Source: Planococcus citreus
GTDB taxonomy: Bacteria; Bacillota; Bacilli; Bacillales_A; Planococcaceae
NCBI RefSeq assembly: GCF_003664125.1
Contig: NZ_RCCP01000008.1
Coordinates: 1-64,000 of the forward strand
Direction: 5' to 3'
Length of the DNA stretch: 64,000 nt
Shown here: positions 1 through 10,537 of the stretch, piece by piece
Position numbering within the stretch: position 1 is the stretch's first letter
Layout: every line of letters begins with the position of its first letter
Position numbers and translations under genes: made by a program
Notes under the pieces: generated by a model
What the model saw: only the letters and a program-made list of their open reading frames with translations
Databases searched by the model: none
What the model was told of the DNA's origin: nothing

Positions 1-93
<93 letters not shown>

Positions 94-101
94 AAGTAGA
101 A

Positions 102-139
102 AGGCCGTTACCGGTTCATTCCGGTAGCGGTCTTTTTTG
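102..139 (+). terminator. Rho-independent terminator of the rRNA operon
   Basis: A 13-bp stem (102-114 with 121-133, two G-U pairs) closes a 6-nt loop and runs into six or seven T residues. It lies 8 bp after the 5S end. Confidence 0.93.
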
Positions 140-205
140 TATTTCAAATTAAAAAAAGGATTGAAAATATAGTATAAAGGGAAAAAAGAACTGAGGTGAA
201 AACTT

Positions 206-451
206 ATGAAAGCTGGTTATTACAAAGTGAAAACGGTCGAGAAAAGAACAGCATTATTAGTTTCATTAAAAGATTCTGCTGAACAATATACTTACCCCAT
301 TGCAGATTTTACTCATGATGTAAATAAAGGGGATATAGTAGAAGTTTGGCAAGAAGGCACCCGTTGGAGAACCAAGTATGTCGAAGAAAAAACTCGTTCG
401 GTATCTAGTCATACTAAAGATTTTATGAAACGGATGATGGACGAAGAATGA
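206..451 (+). CDS. small protein, DUF3006-like
   Basis: An 81-residue acidic-to-neutral protein of unknown function. The start is supported by GAGGTG 7 bases upstream. The pattern (a short beta-rich protein, hydrophobic strand ALLVSL near residue 17, a proline at the end of the next strand, a GDIVEVW strand near 42-48 and a charged C-terminal helix) resembles DUF3006 proteins, which also have no known activity. It stands alone between two terminators, so it is a single-gene unit between the rRNA operon and ctsR. No good promoter was found. The DUF assignment is a recollection of the family pattern and needs a profile search. Confidence 0.75.
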   Translation: MKAGYYKVKTVEKRTALLVSLKDSAEQYTYPIADFTHDVNKGDIVEVWQEGTRWRTKYVEEKTRSVSSHTKDFMKRMMDEE

Positions 452-453
452 GG

Positions 454-485
454 AGTCTCGGGATATTCTACCCGAGACTTTTTCT
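454..485 (+). terminator. Rho-independent terminator
   Basis: AGTCTCGGG (454-462) pairs perfectly with CCCGAGACT (471-479), followed by a T run. It begins only 3 bp after the stop codon of the small gene and separates it from the ctsR promoter. Confidence 0.9.
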
Positions 486-501
486 ATCTCAAACTAAGTA
501 T

Positions 502-530
502 TTGATATCCGTAAAACGCTTATGTATAAT
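502..530 (+). promoter_or_regulatory. SigA-type promoter of ctsR operon
   Basis: TTGATA (502-507), a 17-bp spacer and a perfect TATAAT (525-530). Predicted start of transcription is near 537, inside the CtsR box. Confidence 0.85.
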
Positions 531-532
531 TA

Positions 533-555
533 AGTCAAATATAGTCAAAGTCAAT
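533..555 (+). promoter_or_regulatory. CtsR operator
   Basis: AGTCAAA-TAT-AGTCAAA (533-549) matches the known CtsR tandem-heptad consensus RGTCAAANANRGTCAAA at every fixed position. A third, imperfect heptad AGTCAAT follows at 549-555. The box covers the predicted transcription start, so bound CtsR would block initiation and the operon should be autoregulated by heat and protein stress. Confidence 0.93.
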
Positions 556-590
556 CATTAGCGCATTTAAACGCTAAAGAGGTGAAAGCG

Positions 591-1076
591 ATGCGGAATA
601 TTTCAGATATAATTGAAGGTTATTTAAAAGAGATTATCGAAATAAGCGGTAAGGATCATATTGAAATTAAACGAAGTGAGGTTGCTGAGAAATTTCAATG
701 TGTTCCATCCCAAATTAATTATGTGATAAATACCAGATTCACATTAGATCGTGGATACTTAGTTGAAAGTAAGCGTGGTGGCGGAGGATATATTCGTATT
801 AAGAAAGTACGCCTTCATAAGAAGTCAGATTTAATTGCTCAAATTATTAATAGGCTTGAAACTGGTGCTTCACAAACCATGGCCGAAGATATTGTGTGGA
901 GGCTTTTAAGTGAAGATGTTATATCAAAGCGTGAAGCTAAATTGATTTTGAGTGCCATTGATCGTTCTACTCTCGGGCTGCCTCTTCCTGTACGAGATGA
1001 AGTACGAGCGCGGATTCTAGTGGCAATGCTGTTTACTATTCAATATGAGTCGAACGGGCAAGGAGTGATCAAGTGA
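591..1076 (+). CDS. ctsR: transcriptional repressor CtsR
   Basis: A 161-residue dimeric repressor of clp and other protein-quality-control genes. The N-terminal half is the winged helix domain, and the glycine-rich wing KRGGGGYIRI at residues 61-70 is intact; this loop is the DNA contact and heat sensor in the family. The C-terminal part is the dimerisation and McsB-contact domain. ATG at 591 is chosen because AGAGGTG stands 6 bases upstream and the length fits the family; a GTG at 582 is in frame but would use that Shine-Dalgarno as coding sequence. The stop overlaps the mcsA start (GTGA). Confidence 0.97.
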   Translation: MRNISDIIEGYLKEIIEISGKDHIEIKRSEVAEKFQCVPSQINYVINTRFTLDRGYLVESKRGGGGYIRIKKVRLHKKSDLIAQIINRLETGASQTMAEDIVWRLLSEDVISKREAKLILSAIDRSTLGLPLPVRDEVRARILVAMLFTIQYESNGQGVIK

Positions 1077-1606
1077 TTTGTGAACAATGTGGAGAACGGC
1101 CAGCTACAGTCATCGTGAAGCAAAACCAGCAGGGCCATTTAACAGAAAGGCACCTCTGTCACGTTTGCGCGGCAGAAAATCATAATATCAGTTTTTCTTT
1201 TGACCAAGACCCAATGGCGATCCATAATCTATTAGCTAATTGGTTTCCGAAGCAGCAAGCCGCTGTGAGTCCTGTAAGAAAGGAAGTTCCAGCTTGCCCG
1301 TCTTGTGGATTTACTTTCCAAAAGTTTTTGAGTCTTGGTAAATTCGGCTGTGCTGAGTGTTATAGCACTTTCTCACCTCAGTTAATTGAGATTTTGAAAC
1401 GAGTGCAAAATGGAAATACAGAACACACAGGGAAGATTCCTGCTTCTTATGGAACGACGTTGAAAATTAAAAAAGAAATTGAAGAATTGAGAAAGCAAAT
1501 GCAGGCTGCGATACAAGATGAGAACTTTGAAGAAGCTGCAAGACTACGAGATCAAGTAAAGGCCTTGAATGAAAAGCTTGAAGGAGGTGGGGACGTTGGC
1601 GATTGA
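1073..1606 (+). CDS. mcsA: McsA, zinc-finger activator of the McsB arginine kinase
   Basis: A 177-residue partner of the protein arginine kinase McsB. Two double-CxxC zinc modules are visible: C3/C6 with C29/C32 and C75/C78 with C93/C96. The C-terminal 45 residues form a UVR-type helical hairpin (LRKQMQAAIQDENFEEAARLRD), the segment that in related proteins contacts ClpC or UvrB-like partners. The gene starts with GTG in a 4-bp overlap with ctsR, which implies translational coupling. The family role is stimulation of McsB and modulation of CtsR. Confidence 0.96.
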   Translation: MICEQCGERPATVIVKQNQQGHLTERHLCHVCAAENHNISFSFDQDPMAIHNLLANWFPKQQAAVSPVRKEVPACPSCGFTFQKFLSLGKFGCAECYSTFSPQLIEILKRVQNGNTEHTGKIPASYGTTLKIKKEIEELRKQMQAAIQDENFEEAARLRDQVKALNEKLEGGGDVGD

Positions 1607-2687
1607 CCGTTTCCTTCAACCCCGTGCGAGCAGTTGGATGGCTAATAACGGTGAACATGTTGATATAGCTATGAGTACGAGAATCCGATTGGCACGGAAT
1701 TTAGACGAGTTTAAATTTCCATATGCATTTTCCGAGGATGAGGCGTTGAAAGTTGATAAAGCCGTTTCCTCGGTATTACTGGATAAGGGAAAGGAAGTTG
1801 GATACGGGTTTACTCATATCAATATTGAGGAATTAAATGACCTGCAGCGTGAAGTGTTGGTAGAAAAACATTTAATTAGCCCTTATTTAGCGAACAGTCA
1901 GCATTCCAGTGCCGTATTATTATCGGATGAAGAAGAGCTTAGCATTATGGTCAATGAAGAAGATCATATGCGGATTCAAAGTTTGCAGTCAGGCTTTCAT
2001 TTGCAGGAAGCATATGACATAGCGAATAAAATGGATTCGCTTTTGGAAGAAAATCTTTCATACGCTTTTCATGAGAAATTTGGTTATTTGACCAGTTGCC
2101 CTACAAACACCGGTACAGGAATGCGTGCTTCTGTCATGCTTCATTTGCCAGCTTTAACGATGTCCCATCAAATCAACCGGATCATCCCGGCTATATCCCG
2201 TCTGGGGATGGTTGTTAGAGGGATTTACGGAGAAGGAAGTGAAGCGCTTGGTAATGTATACCAGATTTCTAACCAAGTAACATTGGGGAAATCGGAGTAT
2301 GAGATTTTGCAGGATTTGCAAAACATGACCGAGCAGATTATTGAACAGGAACGAAGAGCAAGGGAAGCGTTGAATGCGAATTCTCCGCTTCTCCTTGAAG
2401 ATAGGGTGTACCGGTCGTTAGGTGTCCTGACTCACGCCCGTCTGTTGAATACGGAAGAAGCCGCTACCTGTTTATCAGATGTGAGACTTGGCATCGACCT
2501 TCATCTAATTACGGATGTAGACATGTCGATACTGAATGAATTGATGGTCTTTATGCAACCTGCGTTTTTGCAGCAGTATGCGGGACGACCATTGGAAGCG
2601 AAGGAACGTGACCTGGCCCGGGCGGAATTGTTCCGGGAGAGGTTAGCTGATAACGGGATAAATACAAAAGGAGAGGATTTTGCATGA
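1596..2687 (+). CDS. mcsB: protein arginine kinase McsB
   Basis: A 363-residue phosphagen-kinase-like enzyme that phosphorylates arginine in CtsR and in misfolded proteins, marking them for ClpCP. The N-terminal STRIRLARN motif and the catalytic-cysteine motif [12 protein letters not shown] (Cys168) are intact, as is the C-terminal DVRLGIDL segment linked to phosphoarginine sensing. TTG at 1596 is the chosen start: AGGAGGTGG ends 5 bases upstream, the product length equals that of the B. subtilis protein, and it overlaps mcsA by 11 bp. An upstream ATG at 1569 lacks a ribosome-binding site. Confidence 0.96.
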   Translation: MAIDRFLQPRASSWMANNGEHVDIAMSTRIRLARNLDEFKFPYAFSEDEALKVDKAVSSVLLDKGKEVGYGFTHINIEELNDLQREVLVEKHLISPYLANSQHSSAVLLSDEEELSIMVNEEDHMRIQSLQSGFHLQEAYDIANKMDSLLEENLSYAFHEKFGYLTSCPTNTGTGMRASVMLHLPALTMSHQINRIIPAISRLGMVVRGIYGEGSEALGNVYQISNQVTLGKSEYEILQDLQNMTEQIIEQERRAREALNANSPLLLEDRVYRSLGVLTHARLLNTEEAATCLSDVRLGIDLHLITDVDMSILNELMVFMQPAFLQQYAGRPLEAKERDLARAELFRERLADNGINTKGEDFA

Positions 2688-5128
2688 TGTTCAACCGATT
2701 TACACAACGCGCACAAAAAGTTCTTCAATTAGCCCAAGAAGAGGCAATCCGTATGAAGCACGAATCAATCGGAACTGAGCATATTTTGCTTGGTTTGATC
2801 CGAGAAGGCGGCGGAATCGCTGCAAAAGCACTTGAAGCAATTGAAGTGAATACACAATTGATCGAAGACGGTGTCAAAGAACTGGTCGGTGTCGGAGAAA
2901 AAGATGTCGGTCCGATTGTTCATTATACGCCGCGGGCTAAAAAAGTGATCGAGCTGTCTGTTGATGAATCCCGCAAGCTTGGCCACTCTTATATCGGAAC
3001 CGAGCATTTATTGCTTGCTTTAATCCGTGAAGGCGAAGGAGTCGCTGCACGTGTACTTGGAAATGCCGGTGTCAGCTTGAATAAAGCGCGCCAGCAAGTG
3101 TTGCAGCTACTTGGCAGCAACGAGCAAGCATCGACTGGCACAAGCCCGAATGCTTCTGCCAATACACCGACTTTGGACGGCTTGGCACGTGATTTGACGC
3201 AAGTTGCGCGTGAAGGCAGCTTGGATCCAGTCATTGGACGCAGTGACGAAATCACGCGTGTGATTGAAGTATTGAGCCGTAGAACGAAAAACAACCCGGT
3301 ATTGATCGGGGAGCCTGGCGTTGGTAAAACAGCCATCGCAGAAGGGCTTGCACAACAGATTGTTAACAATGAAATTCCAGAAACATTGCGCGATAAACGC
3401 GTGATGGTGCTTGATATGGGTACAGTCGTTGCCGGAACGAAATACCGCGGTGAATTTGAAGACCGTTTGAAAAAGGTAATGGATGAAATCCGCCAAGCGG
3501 GCAATGTCATTCTCTTCATCGATGAGCTTCATACATTGATCGGGGCTGGCGGAGCTGAAGGAGCGATCGATGCTTCGAATATCTTGAAACCATCGCTTGC
3601 ACGTGGTGAATTGCAGTGCATCGGTGCGACAACATTGGACGAGTACCGCAAATACATCGAAAAAGATGCAGCGCTTGAGCGCCGTTTCCAACCGATTCAA
3701 GTGGATGAGCCGACGGTTGAGGAATCAATCGAGATCATTAAAGGCTTGCGAGACCGTTACGAAGCGCATCACCGCGTGAAAATTACTGATGAAGCGATTG
3801 TTGCGGCAGCGAAAATGTCTGACCGTTATATTTCCGACCGTTTCTTGCCGGATAAAGCGATCGATTTGATCGATGAGGCCGGTTCGAAAGTGCGTTTGCG
3901 TTCGTATACGACTCCACCCGATTTGAAAGAGCTTGAAGCCCGTCTTGAGGCTGCGCGTTCTGAAAAGAATGAAGCGGTGCAGAGCCAGGAATTCGAAAAA
4001 GCGGCTTCTCTTCGTGATGCCGAGCAGAAGTTGAAAGATGAGCTCGACCAGACGAAGAAAGAATGGAAAGAAAAGCAAGGCAAAGAAGAGTCTGAAGTGA
4101 CAGTAGAAGATATCGCAAAAGTCGTCTCTATGTGGACAGGCGTGCCGGTATCGAGATTGGCGCAGACAGAATCCGATAAATTGCTTAATTTGGAGCAGAT
4201 TCTTCATAGCCGTGTAATCGGCCAAGATGAAGCGGTGACTTCGATTTCGAAAGCGATTCGCCGTGCGCGTGCCGGGTTGAAAGATCCGAAGCGTCCGATT
4301 GGCTCGTTCATTTTCCTAGGGCCAACAGGCGTCGGTAAAACCGAGCTTGCGAAAGCTTTGGCGGAGTCGATGTTCGGGGATGAAGATGCGATGATCCGCA
4401 TCGATATGTCCGAGTACATGGAACGCCATACGACTTCACGCCTTGTCGGTTCGCCTCCAGGCTATGTCGGCTATGAAGAAGGCGGCCAACTGACGGAGAA
4501 AGTCCGCAGAAAGCCATATTCAGTGGTCTTGCTTGATGAAATTGAGAAAGCTCACCCTGAAGTCTTCAATATCCTCTTGCAAGTGCTTGAAGATGGGCAT
4601 TTGACAGACTCCAAAGGTCGCCGTGTCGATTTCCGTAATACGGTTATCATTATGACGTCGAACGTCGGTGCACAGGAATTGAAATACAATAAGTATGTTG
4701 GCTTTAACTTGGAAGATTCGAAGACGGATTATAAAGACATGAAGGGCAAAATGCTTGCGGAATTGAAGAAAGCGTTCCGTCCTGAATTCTTGAACCGTGT
4801 CGATGATATGATTGTCTTCCATTCACTTGAAAAGAACGATTTGCGCAAGATTGTCGAGCTGATGACACAGCAATTGACGGATCGTTTGAAAGAACAGGAC
4901 ATCGATTTGGAGCTGACAGAAGCAGCGCTTGATAAAATTGCCAAAGAGGGGTATGATCCGGAATACGGAGCACGTCCTTTGCGCCGCTCACTTCAAAAAC
5001 ATGTCGAAGACCGTTTGTCTGAAGAGTTGTTGAAAGGTACAGCAATTGCCGGGCAAAAAATCATTTTCGATGTACAGGGTGATGAATTCATTGTCCGTAC
5101 GAATGAAGGGGCCGTAGAGAAATCGTAA
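2684..5128 (+). CDS. clpC: ATP-dependent Clp protease ATPase subunit ClpC
   Basis: An 814-residue Hsp100 unfoldase that feeds substrates to ClpP with adaptors such as MecA and McsB. Two N-terminal Clp repeats (about 1-145) carry the HILLGL and HLLLAL phosphoarginine-binding repeats. AAA domain 1 has Walker A GEPGVGKT from residue 209, followed by the coiled middle domain with a UVR-like segment (about 410-475); AAA domain 2 has GPTGVGKT from residue 546. The start overlaps the mcsB stop (ATGA). It ends the CtsR operon at a strong terminator. Confidence 0.98.
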   Translation: MMFNRFTQRAQKVLQLAQEEAIRMKHESIGTEHILLGLIREGGGIAAKALEAIEVNTQLIEDGVKELVGVGEKDVGPIVHYTPRAKKVIELSVDESRKLGHSYIGTEHLLLALIREGEGVAARVLGNAGVSLNKARQQVLQLLGSNEQASTGTSPNASANTPTLDGLARDLTQVAREGSLDPVIGRSDEITRVIEVLSRRTKNNPVLIGEPGVGKTAIAEGLAQQIVNNEIPETLRDKRVMVLDMGTVVAGTKYRGEFEDRLKKVMDEIRQAGNVILFIDELHTLIGAGGAEGAIDASNILKPSLARGELQCIGATTLDEYRKYIEKDAALERRFQPIQVDEPTVEESIEIIKGLRDRYEAHHRVKITDEAIVAAAKMSDRYISDRFLPDKAIDLIDEAGSKVRLRSYTTPPDLKELEARLEAARSEKNEAVQSQEFEKAASLRDAEQKLKDELDQTKKEWKEKQGKEESEVTVEDIAKVVSMWTGVPVSRLAQTESDKLLNLEQILHSRVIGQDEAVTSISKAIRRARAGLKDPKRPIGSFIFLGPTGVGKTELAKALAESMFGDEDAMIRIDMSEYMERHTTSRLVGSPPGYVGYEEGGQLTEKVRRKPYSVVLLDEIEKAHPEVFNILLQVLEDGHLTDSKGRRVDFRNTVIIMTSNVGAQELKYNKYVGFNLEDSKTDYKDMKGKMLAELKKAFRPEFLNRVDDMIVFHSLEKNDLRKIVELMTQQLTDRLKEQDIDLELTEAALDKIAKEGYDPEYGARPLRRSLQKHVEDRLSEELLKGTAIAGQKIIFDVQGDEFIVRTNEGAVEKS

Positions 5129-5137
5129 CGATATCCC

Positions 5138-5169
5138 GCCCGCCGGATATGTCTCCGGCGGGCTTTTTC
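5138..5169 (+). terminator. Rho-independent terminator after clpC
   Basis: GCCCGCCGGA (5138-5147) pairs perfectly with TCCGGCGGGC (5154-5163), loop TATGTC, then five T residues. radA starts only 19 bp later, so radA needs read-through or a promoter that was not recognised. Confidence 0.92.
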
Positions 5170-5187
5170 TATATATAGGAGGTAACT

Positions 5188-6570
5188 ATGGCGAAGAAAA
5201 AAATAAAGTTCATCTGCCAATCCTGCGGTTATGAGTCTGCAAAATGGATGGGGAAATGCCCAGGTTGTGCGGCATGGAATACGATGACAGAAGAAACGGA
5301 AGTTACAGCACCGAAAGGCACAAGGGGCGCATTCCAGCATAGCGCACCGCAAATTGCCCAAAAAGCGACACCGATCAATTCGATTGAAACGAAAGAAGAG
5401 CCAAGGACGAAAACGGAAATGGAAGAATTGAACCGCGTGCTCGGCGGCGGGATTGTTTCCGGTTCGCTTGTTTTGATTGGGGGCGACCCGGGGATCGGGA
5501 AATCAACTTTGCTGTTGCAAGTCTCGGCGCTTCTTGCGAAAGCTGGCAAGAAAGTGTTGTATATTTCAGGTGAGGAGTCAATTCGCCAGACGAAAATGCG
5601 TGCGGAGCGGCTGGATGCGGTTTCGGGAGACTTATTGATTTTTGCGGAAACCAACTTGGAGCTGATCCATCATACGATTGAGGAAGTAGAGCCGGATTTC
5701 GTTATTGTCGATTCGATTCAGACGGTTTATCATCCGGAAGTGACATCAGCGCCCGGCAGCGTGACGCAAGTGCGTGAAAGCACGGCGGAATTGATGCGGG
5801 TGGCGAAAACGAAAAACATCGCGATTTTCCTGGTCGGCCACGTGACGAAAGAAGGGCAGATTGCCGGGCCTCGTATTTTGGAACATATGGTCGATACAGT
5901 ACTTTATTTTGAAGGGGAACGGCATCACACATACCGGATTTTGCGCAGTGTCAAAAACCGCTTTGGTTCGACGAACGAAATTGCGATTTTTGAAATGCTG
6001 CAAGGTGGATTGAAGGAAGTATTGAATCCGTCCGAGTTGTTTTTACAGGAACGTTCAAGCGGGACAGCGGGATCGACGGTTGTCGCTTCCATGGAAGGAA
6101 CACGGCCGATATTGGTGGAAATCCAGGCGCTGGTGACGCCGTCGAGCTTTAATTATCCGAAGCGGATGGCGACTGGGATTGACCAAAACCGGGTATCATT
6201 ATTAATGGCGGTGCTTGAGAAGCGTGTCGGCTTGATGCTGCAGTCGCAGGATGCATATATTAAAGTGGCGGGCGGCGTGAAGCTGGATGAGCCGGCGATC
6301 GATTTGGCAGTGCTCGCGAGTATTGTCTCGAGTTTCCGGGATATTGCACCGAAAGTGGATGATTGTATTATCGGTGAAGTCGGGTTGACCGGAGAGGTGC
6401 GCCGTGTGTCGCGCATTGAACAGCGCGTGCAGGAAGCGGCGAAACTGGGCTTTAAGCGTGCCATTATCCCGAAATCGAATATGGGCGGTTGGGATTTTCC
6501 GGAAGGAATCCGCGTCGTTGGTGTTGAAACTATAAACGAGGCGCTGAAGGAATTATTCCCTCAACAATAA
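5188..6570 (+). CDS. radA: DNA repair protein RadA (Sms)
   Basis: A 460-residue RecA-related helicase that helps branch migration of recombination intermediates. In order: a zinc finger C10-x2-C13...C24-x2-C27, a RecA-like ATPase with Walker [11 protein letters not shown] (98-107), the RadA signature KNRFG (256-260) and a C-terminal Lon-protease-like domain (about 290-460). AGGAGG lies 8 bases before the ATG. In B. subtilis disA follows radA; here the next gene is yacL. Confidence 0.98.
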   Translation: MAKKKIKFICQSCGYESAKWMGKCPGCAAWNTMTEETEVTAPKGTRGAFQHSAPQIAQKATPINSIETKEEPRTKTEMEELNRVLGGGIVSGSLVLIGGDPGIGKSTLLLQVSALLAKAGKKVLYISGEESIRQTKMRAERLDAVSGDLLIFAETNLELIHHTIEEVEPDFVIVDSIQTVYHPEVTSAPGSVTQVRESTAELMRVAKTKNIAIFLVGHVTKEGQIAGPRILEHMVDTVLYFEGERHHTYRILRSVKNRFGSTNEIAIFEMLQGGLKEVLNPSELFLQERSSGTAGSTVVASMEGTRPILVEIQALVTPSSFNYPKRMATGIDQNRVSLLMAVLEKRVGLMLQSQDAYIKVAGGVKLDEPAIDLAVLASIVSSFRDIAPKVDDCIIGEVGLTGEVRRVSRIEQRVQEAAKLGFKRAIIPKSNMGGWDFPEGIRVVGVETINEALKELFPQQ

Positions 6571-6595
6571 GGGGGCAGCAATGCCTCTTTTTTTC
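6571..6595 (+). terminator. weak terminator-like hairpin after radA
   Basis: GGGGGC (6571-6576) can pair with GCCTCT (6583-6588) including two G-T pairs, followed by seven T residues. The stem is short, so partial read-through is likely. Confidence 0.45.
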
Positions 6596-6673
6596 TATTA
6601 TTGGAAGGGTAAGGTTATGCAGAGAGTTTCATAAATAAAACGTGTATAATATCAAGAGAAGGAGGTGGAATAG

Positions 6674-7774
6674 ATGCTTCGAAAAATTATTCAGCTATTG
6701 TTTTTATTAGTAGGCGCTACGGTTGGAATTTTGTTTTTGCCATATGCTTTTGAACTTATTTCTATCTCTAATAATCCTTGGATCAACAACCCGTATGTCG
6801 CTGCCATTATCGGTGCTGCGATTTTTTATGTATTGTCATTATTGTTTGTCGATTCGATTGTCCATTTCATGAAATGGATGGAGGGCAAACTGCTCCATGC
6901 CCCGACAGCGGATTTGCTGTTTGGCTCGCTTGGGATGATTATTGGCTTGGTGGTTGCCTTTTTGATCGGCTTTGCCTTAAATACTATTGATGTGCCATTA
7001 ATTGCGACAGTGGCGCCGATCATTCTTTCCGTTGTTCTCGGTTATTTGGGATTCCAGGTCGGTTTCCAAAAACGCGATGAACTGACGGGGATGCTCGCGC
7101 CTGCCAAACTTTCTAACGGCAAAAAGCCAGAAGATGAACCGGTGGAAAAATCGGTGTATAAATTGCTCGATACGAGCGTCATCATCGATGGGCGGATTGC
7201 GGATATTTCAGAGACCGGATTTATGGAAGGGACGTTCGTCGTGCCACAATTTGTGATTGCAGAGCTTCAGCACATTGCGGATTCGTCCGACACGTTGAAG
7301 CGCACACGCGGCAGACGGGGACTCGATATCCTGAAGCGCCTGCAGACAGAGCGCGTAGGGGCGATCATGATTACGGAAGAGGATTTTGGCGATGCGGCTG
7401 AAGTCGATATGAAGCTCATGCGCGCAGCCCAGAAAATGGGTGGGAAAGTTGTGACGAATGATTTTAATTTGAATAAAGTGTGTGAGCTCCATAATGTGCC
7501 GGTCTTGAATATCAATGACCTCGCCAATGCAGTGAAGCCTGTCGTCATACCGGGCGAGGAGATGCATGTGGTCGTCATTAAAGACGGCAAAGAGCAAAAT
7601 CAAGGAGTCGCGTATTTGGATGATGGCACGATGATTGTCATCGAAGAAGGCAAAGGCCATATTGGCGAAGCGATCGACGTCGTAGTGACAAGCGTATTGC
7701 AGACTTCTGCAGGACGGATGATTTTTGCCAAGCCTAAAGGTCTGGCTGTGAAGAAAAATGGATCAAAAAAATAA
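6674..7774 (+). CDS. yacL: YacL-type membrane PIN/TRAM domain protein
   Basis: A 366-residue protein with four hydrophobic segments in the first 125 residues, then a PIN-type nuclease-fold domain (about 150-275; acidic cluster beginning LDTSVIIDGRI) and a C-terminal TRAM domain (about 290-345; EGKGHIGEAIDVVVTSVLQT). The family is conserved in Firmicutes at this place; a role as membrane-tethered RNA-binding protein or RNase is inferred from the domains and unproven. GGAGGTGG lies upstream of the ATG. A TATAAT at 6645-6650 has no convincing -35 partner. It directly follows radA because disA is absent. Confidence 0.93.
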   Translation: MLRKIIQLLFLLVGATVGILFLPYAFELISISNNPWINNPYVAAIIGAAIFYVLSLLFVDSIVHFMKWMEGKLLHAPTADLLFGSLGMIIGLVVAFLIGFALNTIDVPLIATVAPIILSVVLGYLGFQVGFQKRDELTGMLAPAKLSNGKKPEDEPVEKSVYKLLDTSVIIDGRIADISETGFMEGTFVVPQFVIAELQHIADSSDTLKRTRGRRGLDILKRLQTERVGAIMITEEDFGDAAEVDMKLMRAAQKMGGKVVTNDFNLNKVCELHNVPVLNINDLANAVKPVVIPGEEMHVVVIKDGKEQNQGVAYLDDGTMIVIEEGKGHIGEAIDVVVTSVLQTSAGRMIFAKPKGLAVKKNGSKK

Positions 7775-7786
7775 AGGATGTCTGTC

Positions 7787-8476
7787 ATGAAATATACAGT
7801 CGTATTGCCTGCTGCTGGCAGCGGGAAACGAATGAAAGCCGACCGCAATAAATTATTGCTTGAGCTGTCCGGCAAACCGATTTTCATTTATACATTGGAA
7901 GTGTTTGACCGGGACCCGGATTGTGAGGGCATGTGGCTTGCGGTTAAAGAAGATGAGCGCGAACTGATCGAGAAGTATGTCGAGCATTATGGAATCAAGA
8001 AAGTCAAAGGCTATGCAGCAGGTGGAGCGGAGCGGCAAGACAGCGTGCGCGCGGGCCTTGAAATGGCAAGACAATCCGAAGTCGTGCTCGTGCATGACGC
8101 TGCGCGGCCGTTCATCAGCCCAGCTGTCATTCGCGAGTTGGTGGAGCGGGCAAATGAATCCGGCGCTGCGATTGCCGGCGTGCCGGTAAAAGACACGATC
8201 AAAAAAGTTCGCGAAGGCGTCATTACCGAAACGGTGGATCGTGCGGAGCTGTGGATGATCCAGACGCCGCAGGCATTCCGTTACAAACTCTTGATGGAAG
8301 CGGCGCAACGGGCGCAAGCCGACGGGTTCCTCGGGACGGACGAGGCGATGCTTGTCGAACGGACGGGACACCCGGTGCAGATTGTCGAAAGTACGTATGA
8401 GAACGTCAAGATGACGACACCGGATGATTTGATTTATGGAAAAGCGATTCTTGAGAGTCGATTACAGGAGGAATAA
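7787..8476 (+). CDS. ispD: 2-C-methyl-D-erythritol 4-phosphate cytidylyltransferase
   Basis: A 229-residue enzyme of the non-mevalonate isoprenoid pathway: CTP plus MEP gives CDP-ME. The nucleotide-binding start [23 protein letters not shown] and the later [10 protein letters not shown] and [17 protein letters not shown] motifs are present. ATG at 7787 is preferred because AAAGGATG precedes it by 6 bases; the upstream in-frame ATG at 7778 has no Shine-Dalgarno. ispF follows after 2 bp. Confidence 0.97.
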   Translation: MKYTVVLPAAGSGKRMKADRNKLLLELSGKPIFIYTLEVFDRDPDCEGMWLAVKEDERELIEKYVEHYGIKKVKGYAAGGAERQDSVRAGLEMARQSEVVLVHDAARPFISPAVIRELVERANESGAAIAGVPVKDTIKKVREGVITETVDRAELWMIQTPQAFRYKLLMEAAQRAQADGFLGTDEAMLVERTGHPVQIVESTYENVKMTTPDDLIYGKAILESRLQEE

Positions 8477-8478
8477 TC

Positions 8479-8979
8479 ATGATACGAATTGGACAAGGAT
8501 ACGATGTGCATCAATTGGCAGAAGGGCGCCCGTTTATTTTAGGCGGCGTTGAAATCGAACACGACCGCGGGCTTCTCGGCCATTCGGATGCGGATGTGCT
8601 ATTGCATACGATCACGGACGCAGCACTCGGCGCAATCGGCGGGGGAGATATCGGCAAACATTTCCCGGATACCGATCCGGAATTTAAAGATGCCGATTCC
8701 AAGAAATTGCTGACGCATATTTGGGAATACGTCAAAGAGCAGGGTTATGAACTCGGCAATGTCGATTGCACGGTCATTGCGCAAAAACCGAAGCTTGCGC
8801 CTTATATCGAGCAAATGCGCGCATCGATTGCGGAGCTATTAGAAGCGGATATTTCGCAAGTGAACGTCAAAGCGACGACATCCGAACATCTCGGCTTTAC
8901 CGGCCGGGAAGAGGGAATCGCGGCGCTCGCGGTCATTCTACTCAATCAGCGCCCGCTTTCGCTGGACGTTCCGGAGTGA
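8479..8979 (+). CDS. ispF: 2-C-methyl-D-erythritol 2,4-cyclodiphosphate synthase
   Basis: A 166-residue trimeric zinc enzyme that closes the cyclodiphosphate in the MEP pathway. The metal ligands lie in GYDVHQL (Asp and His near residues 8-10) and in [14 protein letters not shown]; the later [15 protein letters not shown] motif is intact. AGGAGGA is 9 bases upstream. It is slightly longer than the usual 158 residues because of a C-terminal tail. Coupled tightly to ispD. Confidence 0.97.
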   Translation: MIRIGQGYDVHQLAEGRPFILGGVEIEHDRGLLGHSDADVLLHTITDAALGAIGGGDIGKHFPDTDPEFKDADSKKLLTHIWEYVKEQGYELGNVDCTVIAQKPKLAPYIEQMRASIAELLEADISQVNVKATTSEHLGFTGREEGIAALAVILLNQRPLSLDVPE

Positions 8980-9021
8980 TAGAATAACTAAAGGATTAAG
9001 GCAATTTTAGGAGGAAACCAA

Positions 9022-10485
9022 ATGACACAAGAAACACGCGTACGCTATGCACCGAGCCCGACCGGCCATTTACATATCGGCGGAGCCCGCACAGCGCTAT
9101 TTAATTATTTATATGCTCGCCATATGAATGGCAAATTCATCGTCCGCATCGAAGACACGGATACTGCCCGCAATATTGAAACGGGCGTCATGTCCCAGAT
9201 TGACAACTTGAAATGGCTCGGCATCGAGCACGACGAGTCGATCGACGTGGGCGGAGAATACGGCCCATATCGCCAGATGGAGCGTTTGGATATTTACAAA
9301 AAATATGCTGATGAGCTATTGGAAAAAGGCGATATCTACAAATGCTTCTGTACGCCGGATACGCTTGAGAAAGAACGTGAAGCCCAGCGCGCCTCTGGTG
9401 TTGCGGCACCTCAGTACAGCGGGACTTGCCGCAATTTGACGGCCGAAGAAGTGGCTGAAAAAGAAGCGGCTGGCGAGACGTATTCCCTTCGCATGAAAGT
9501 GCCGGCGGACGTCACGTATAAATTCGATGACATGGTGCGCGGCGAGATTTCATTCGAATCAAAAGATGTCGGCGACTGGGTTGTCGTGAAGACGAACGGC
9601 ATCCCGACGTATAACTTCGCAGTGGTCATCGATGACCATTTGATGAAGATCACCCACGTGTTCCGCGGGGAAGAGCATTTGTCGAATACGCCGAAACAGC
9701 AAATGGTCTACGATTCGTTCGGCTGGGATCATCCAACTTACGGACACATGACCTTGATCGTCAACGAAGATCGCAAGAAGCTATCGAAGCGCGACGAGTC
9801 GATTATCCAGTTCATTTCCCAGTACAAAGACCTTGGCTATATTCCGGAAGCGCTGTTTAACTTCTTTGCGCTGCTCGGCTGGTCTCCAGAAGGCGAAGAA
9901 GAGATCTTCTCGAAAGAAGAATTGATCCGCATTTTCGACACCGAGCGTTTGTCGAAATCGCCGTCGATGTTCGATAAGCAAAAATTGACATGGATGAACA
10001 ACCAATACATCAAGCAAATGTCGCTTGAAGAAGTGGTGGGACTAGCATTGCCACATCTTCAAAAAGCAGGCAAGCTGCCGGAGGAATTATCGGAAGAGCA
10101 AGCGCAGTGGGCAGAGAAATTGATCGCCTTGTACCATGACCAATTGAGCTTTGGCGCAGAAATCGTCGAGTTGTCCGACTTGTTCTTTACGGACGATCTT
10201 CATTACGGCGAAGCCGAAAAAGAAGTCTTGAGTGGCGAACAAGTACCGGAAGTCATGGCGGCTTTCAAAGAGCAGCTAGCTTCTTTAGACGCGTTCGAAC
10301 CGGCTGAAATCAAATCCGCGATCAAAGCGGTACAAAAAGCGACTGGCCATAAAGGGAAAAACCTCTTCATGCCGATCCGCGTCGTGACGACAGGGCAGAC
10401 GCACGGACCGGAATTGCCGGATGCGATTGCGCTTCTTGGCAAGGAAAAAGCGATTGCGCGCGTCGGCCAATACGCAGGGGCATAA
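9022..10485 (+). CDS. gltX: glutamate--tRNA ligase
   Basis: A 487-residue class I aminoacyl-tRNA synthetase. The HIGH motif appears as GHLHIGGA in the first 20 residues, the KMSKS motif as KLSKRD near residue 255, and the C-terminal anticodon-binding helical domain is complete. In Bacillales this enzyme usually also charges tRNA-Gln, which GatCAB then amidates; this is family knowledge. AGGAGG stands 7 bases before the ATG. Its stop is followed by a new promoter and the cysteine T-box. Confidence 0.98.
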   Translation: MTQETRVRYAPSPTGHLHIGGARTALFNYLYARHMNGKFIVRIEDTDTARNIETGVMSQIDNLKWLGIEHDESIDVGGEYGPYRQMERLDIYKKYADELLEKGDIYKCFCTPDTLEKEREAQRASGVAAPQYSGTCRNLTAEEVAEKEAAGETYSLRMKVPADVTYKFDDMVRGEISFESKDVGDWVVVKTNGIPTYNFAVVIDDHLMKITHVFRGEEHLSNTPKQQMVYDSFGWDHPTYGHMTLIVNEDRKKLSKRDESIIQFISQYKDLGYIPEALFNFFALLGWSPEGEEEIFSKEELIRIFDTERLSKSPSMFDKQKLTWMNNQYIKQMSLEEVVGLALPHLQKAGKLPEELSEEQAQWAEKLIALYHDQLSFGAEIVELSDLFFTDDLHYGEAEKEVLSGEQVPEVMAAFKEQLASLDAFEPAEIKSAIKAVQKATGHKGKNLFMPIRVVTTGQTHGPELPDAIALLGKEKAIARVGQYAGA

Positions 10486-10489
10486 AGTT

Positions 10490-10517
10490 TTGACTTATGC
10501 GCATAAGCGTGTACAAT
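10490..10517 (+). promoter_or_regulatory. SigA-type promoter of cysE-cysS T-box unit
   Basis: TTGACT (10490-10495), 16-bp spacer, TACAAT (10512-10517). It starts 5 bp after the gltX stop and would begin the T-box leader at about 10524. Confidence 0.75.
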
Positions 10518-10537
10518 GAATTTACCAATTATCAAAA

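Noticed and set aside
3107..3700. 197-codon minus-strand frame opposite clpC
   Set aside because: Shadow frame of clpC; composition follows the sense codon pattern.
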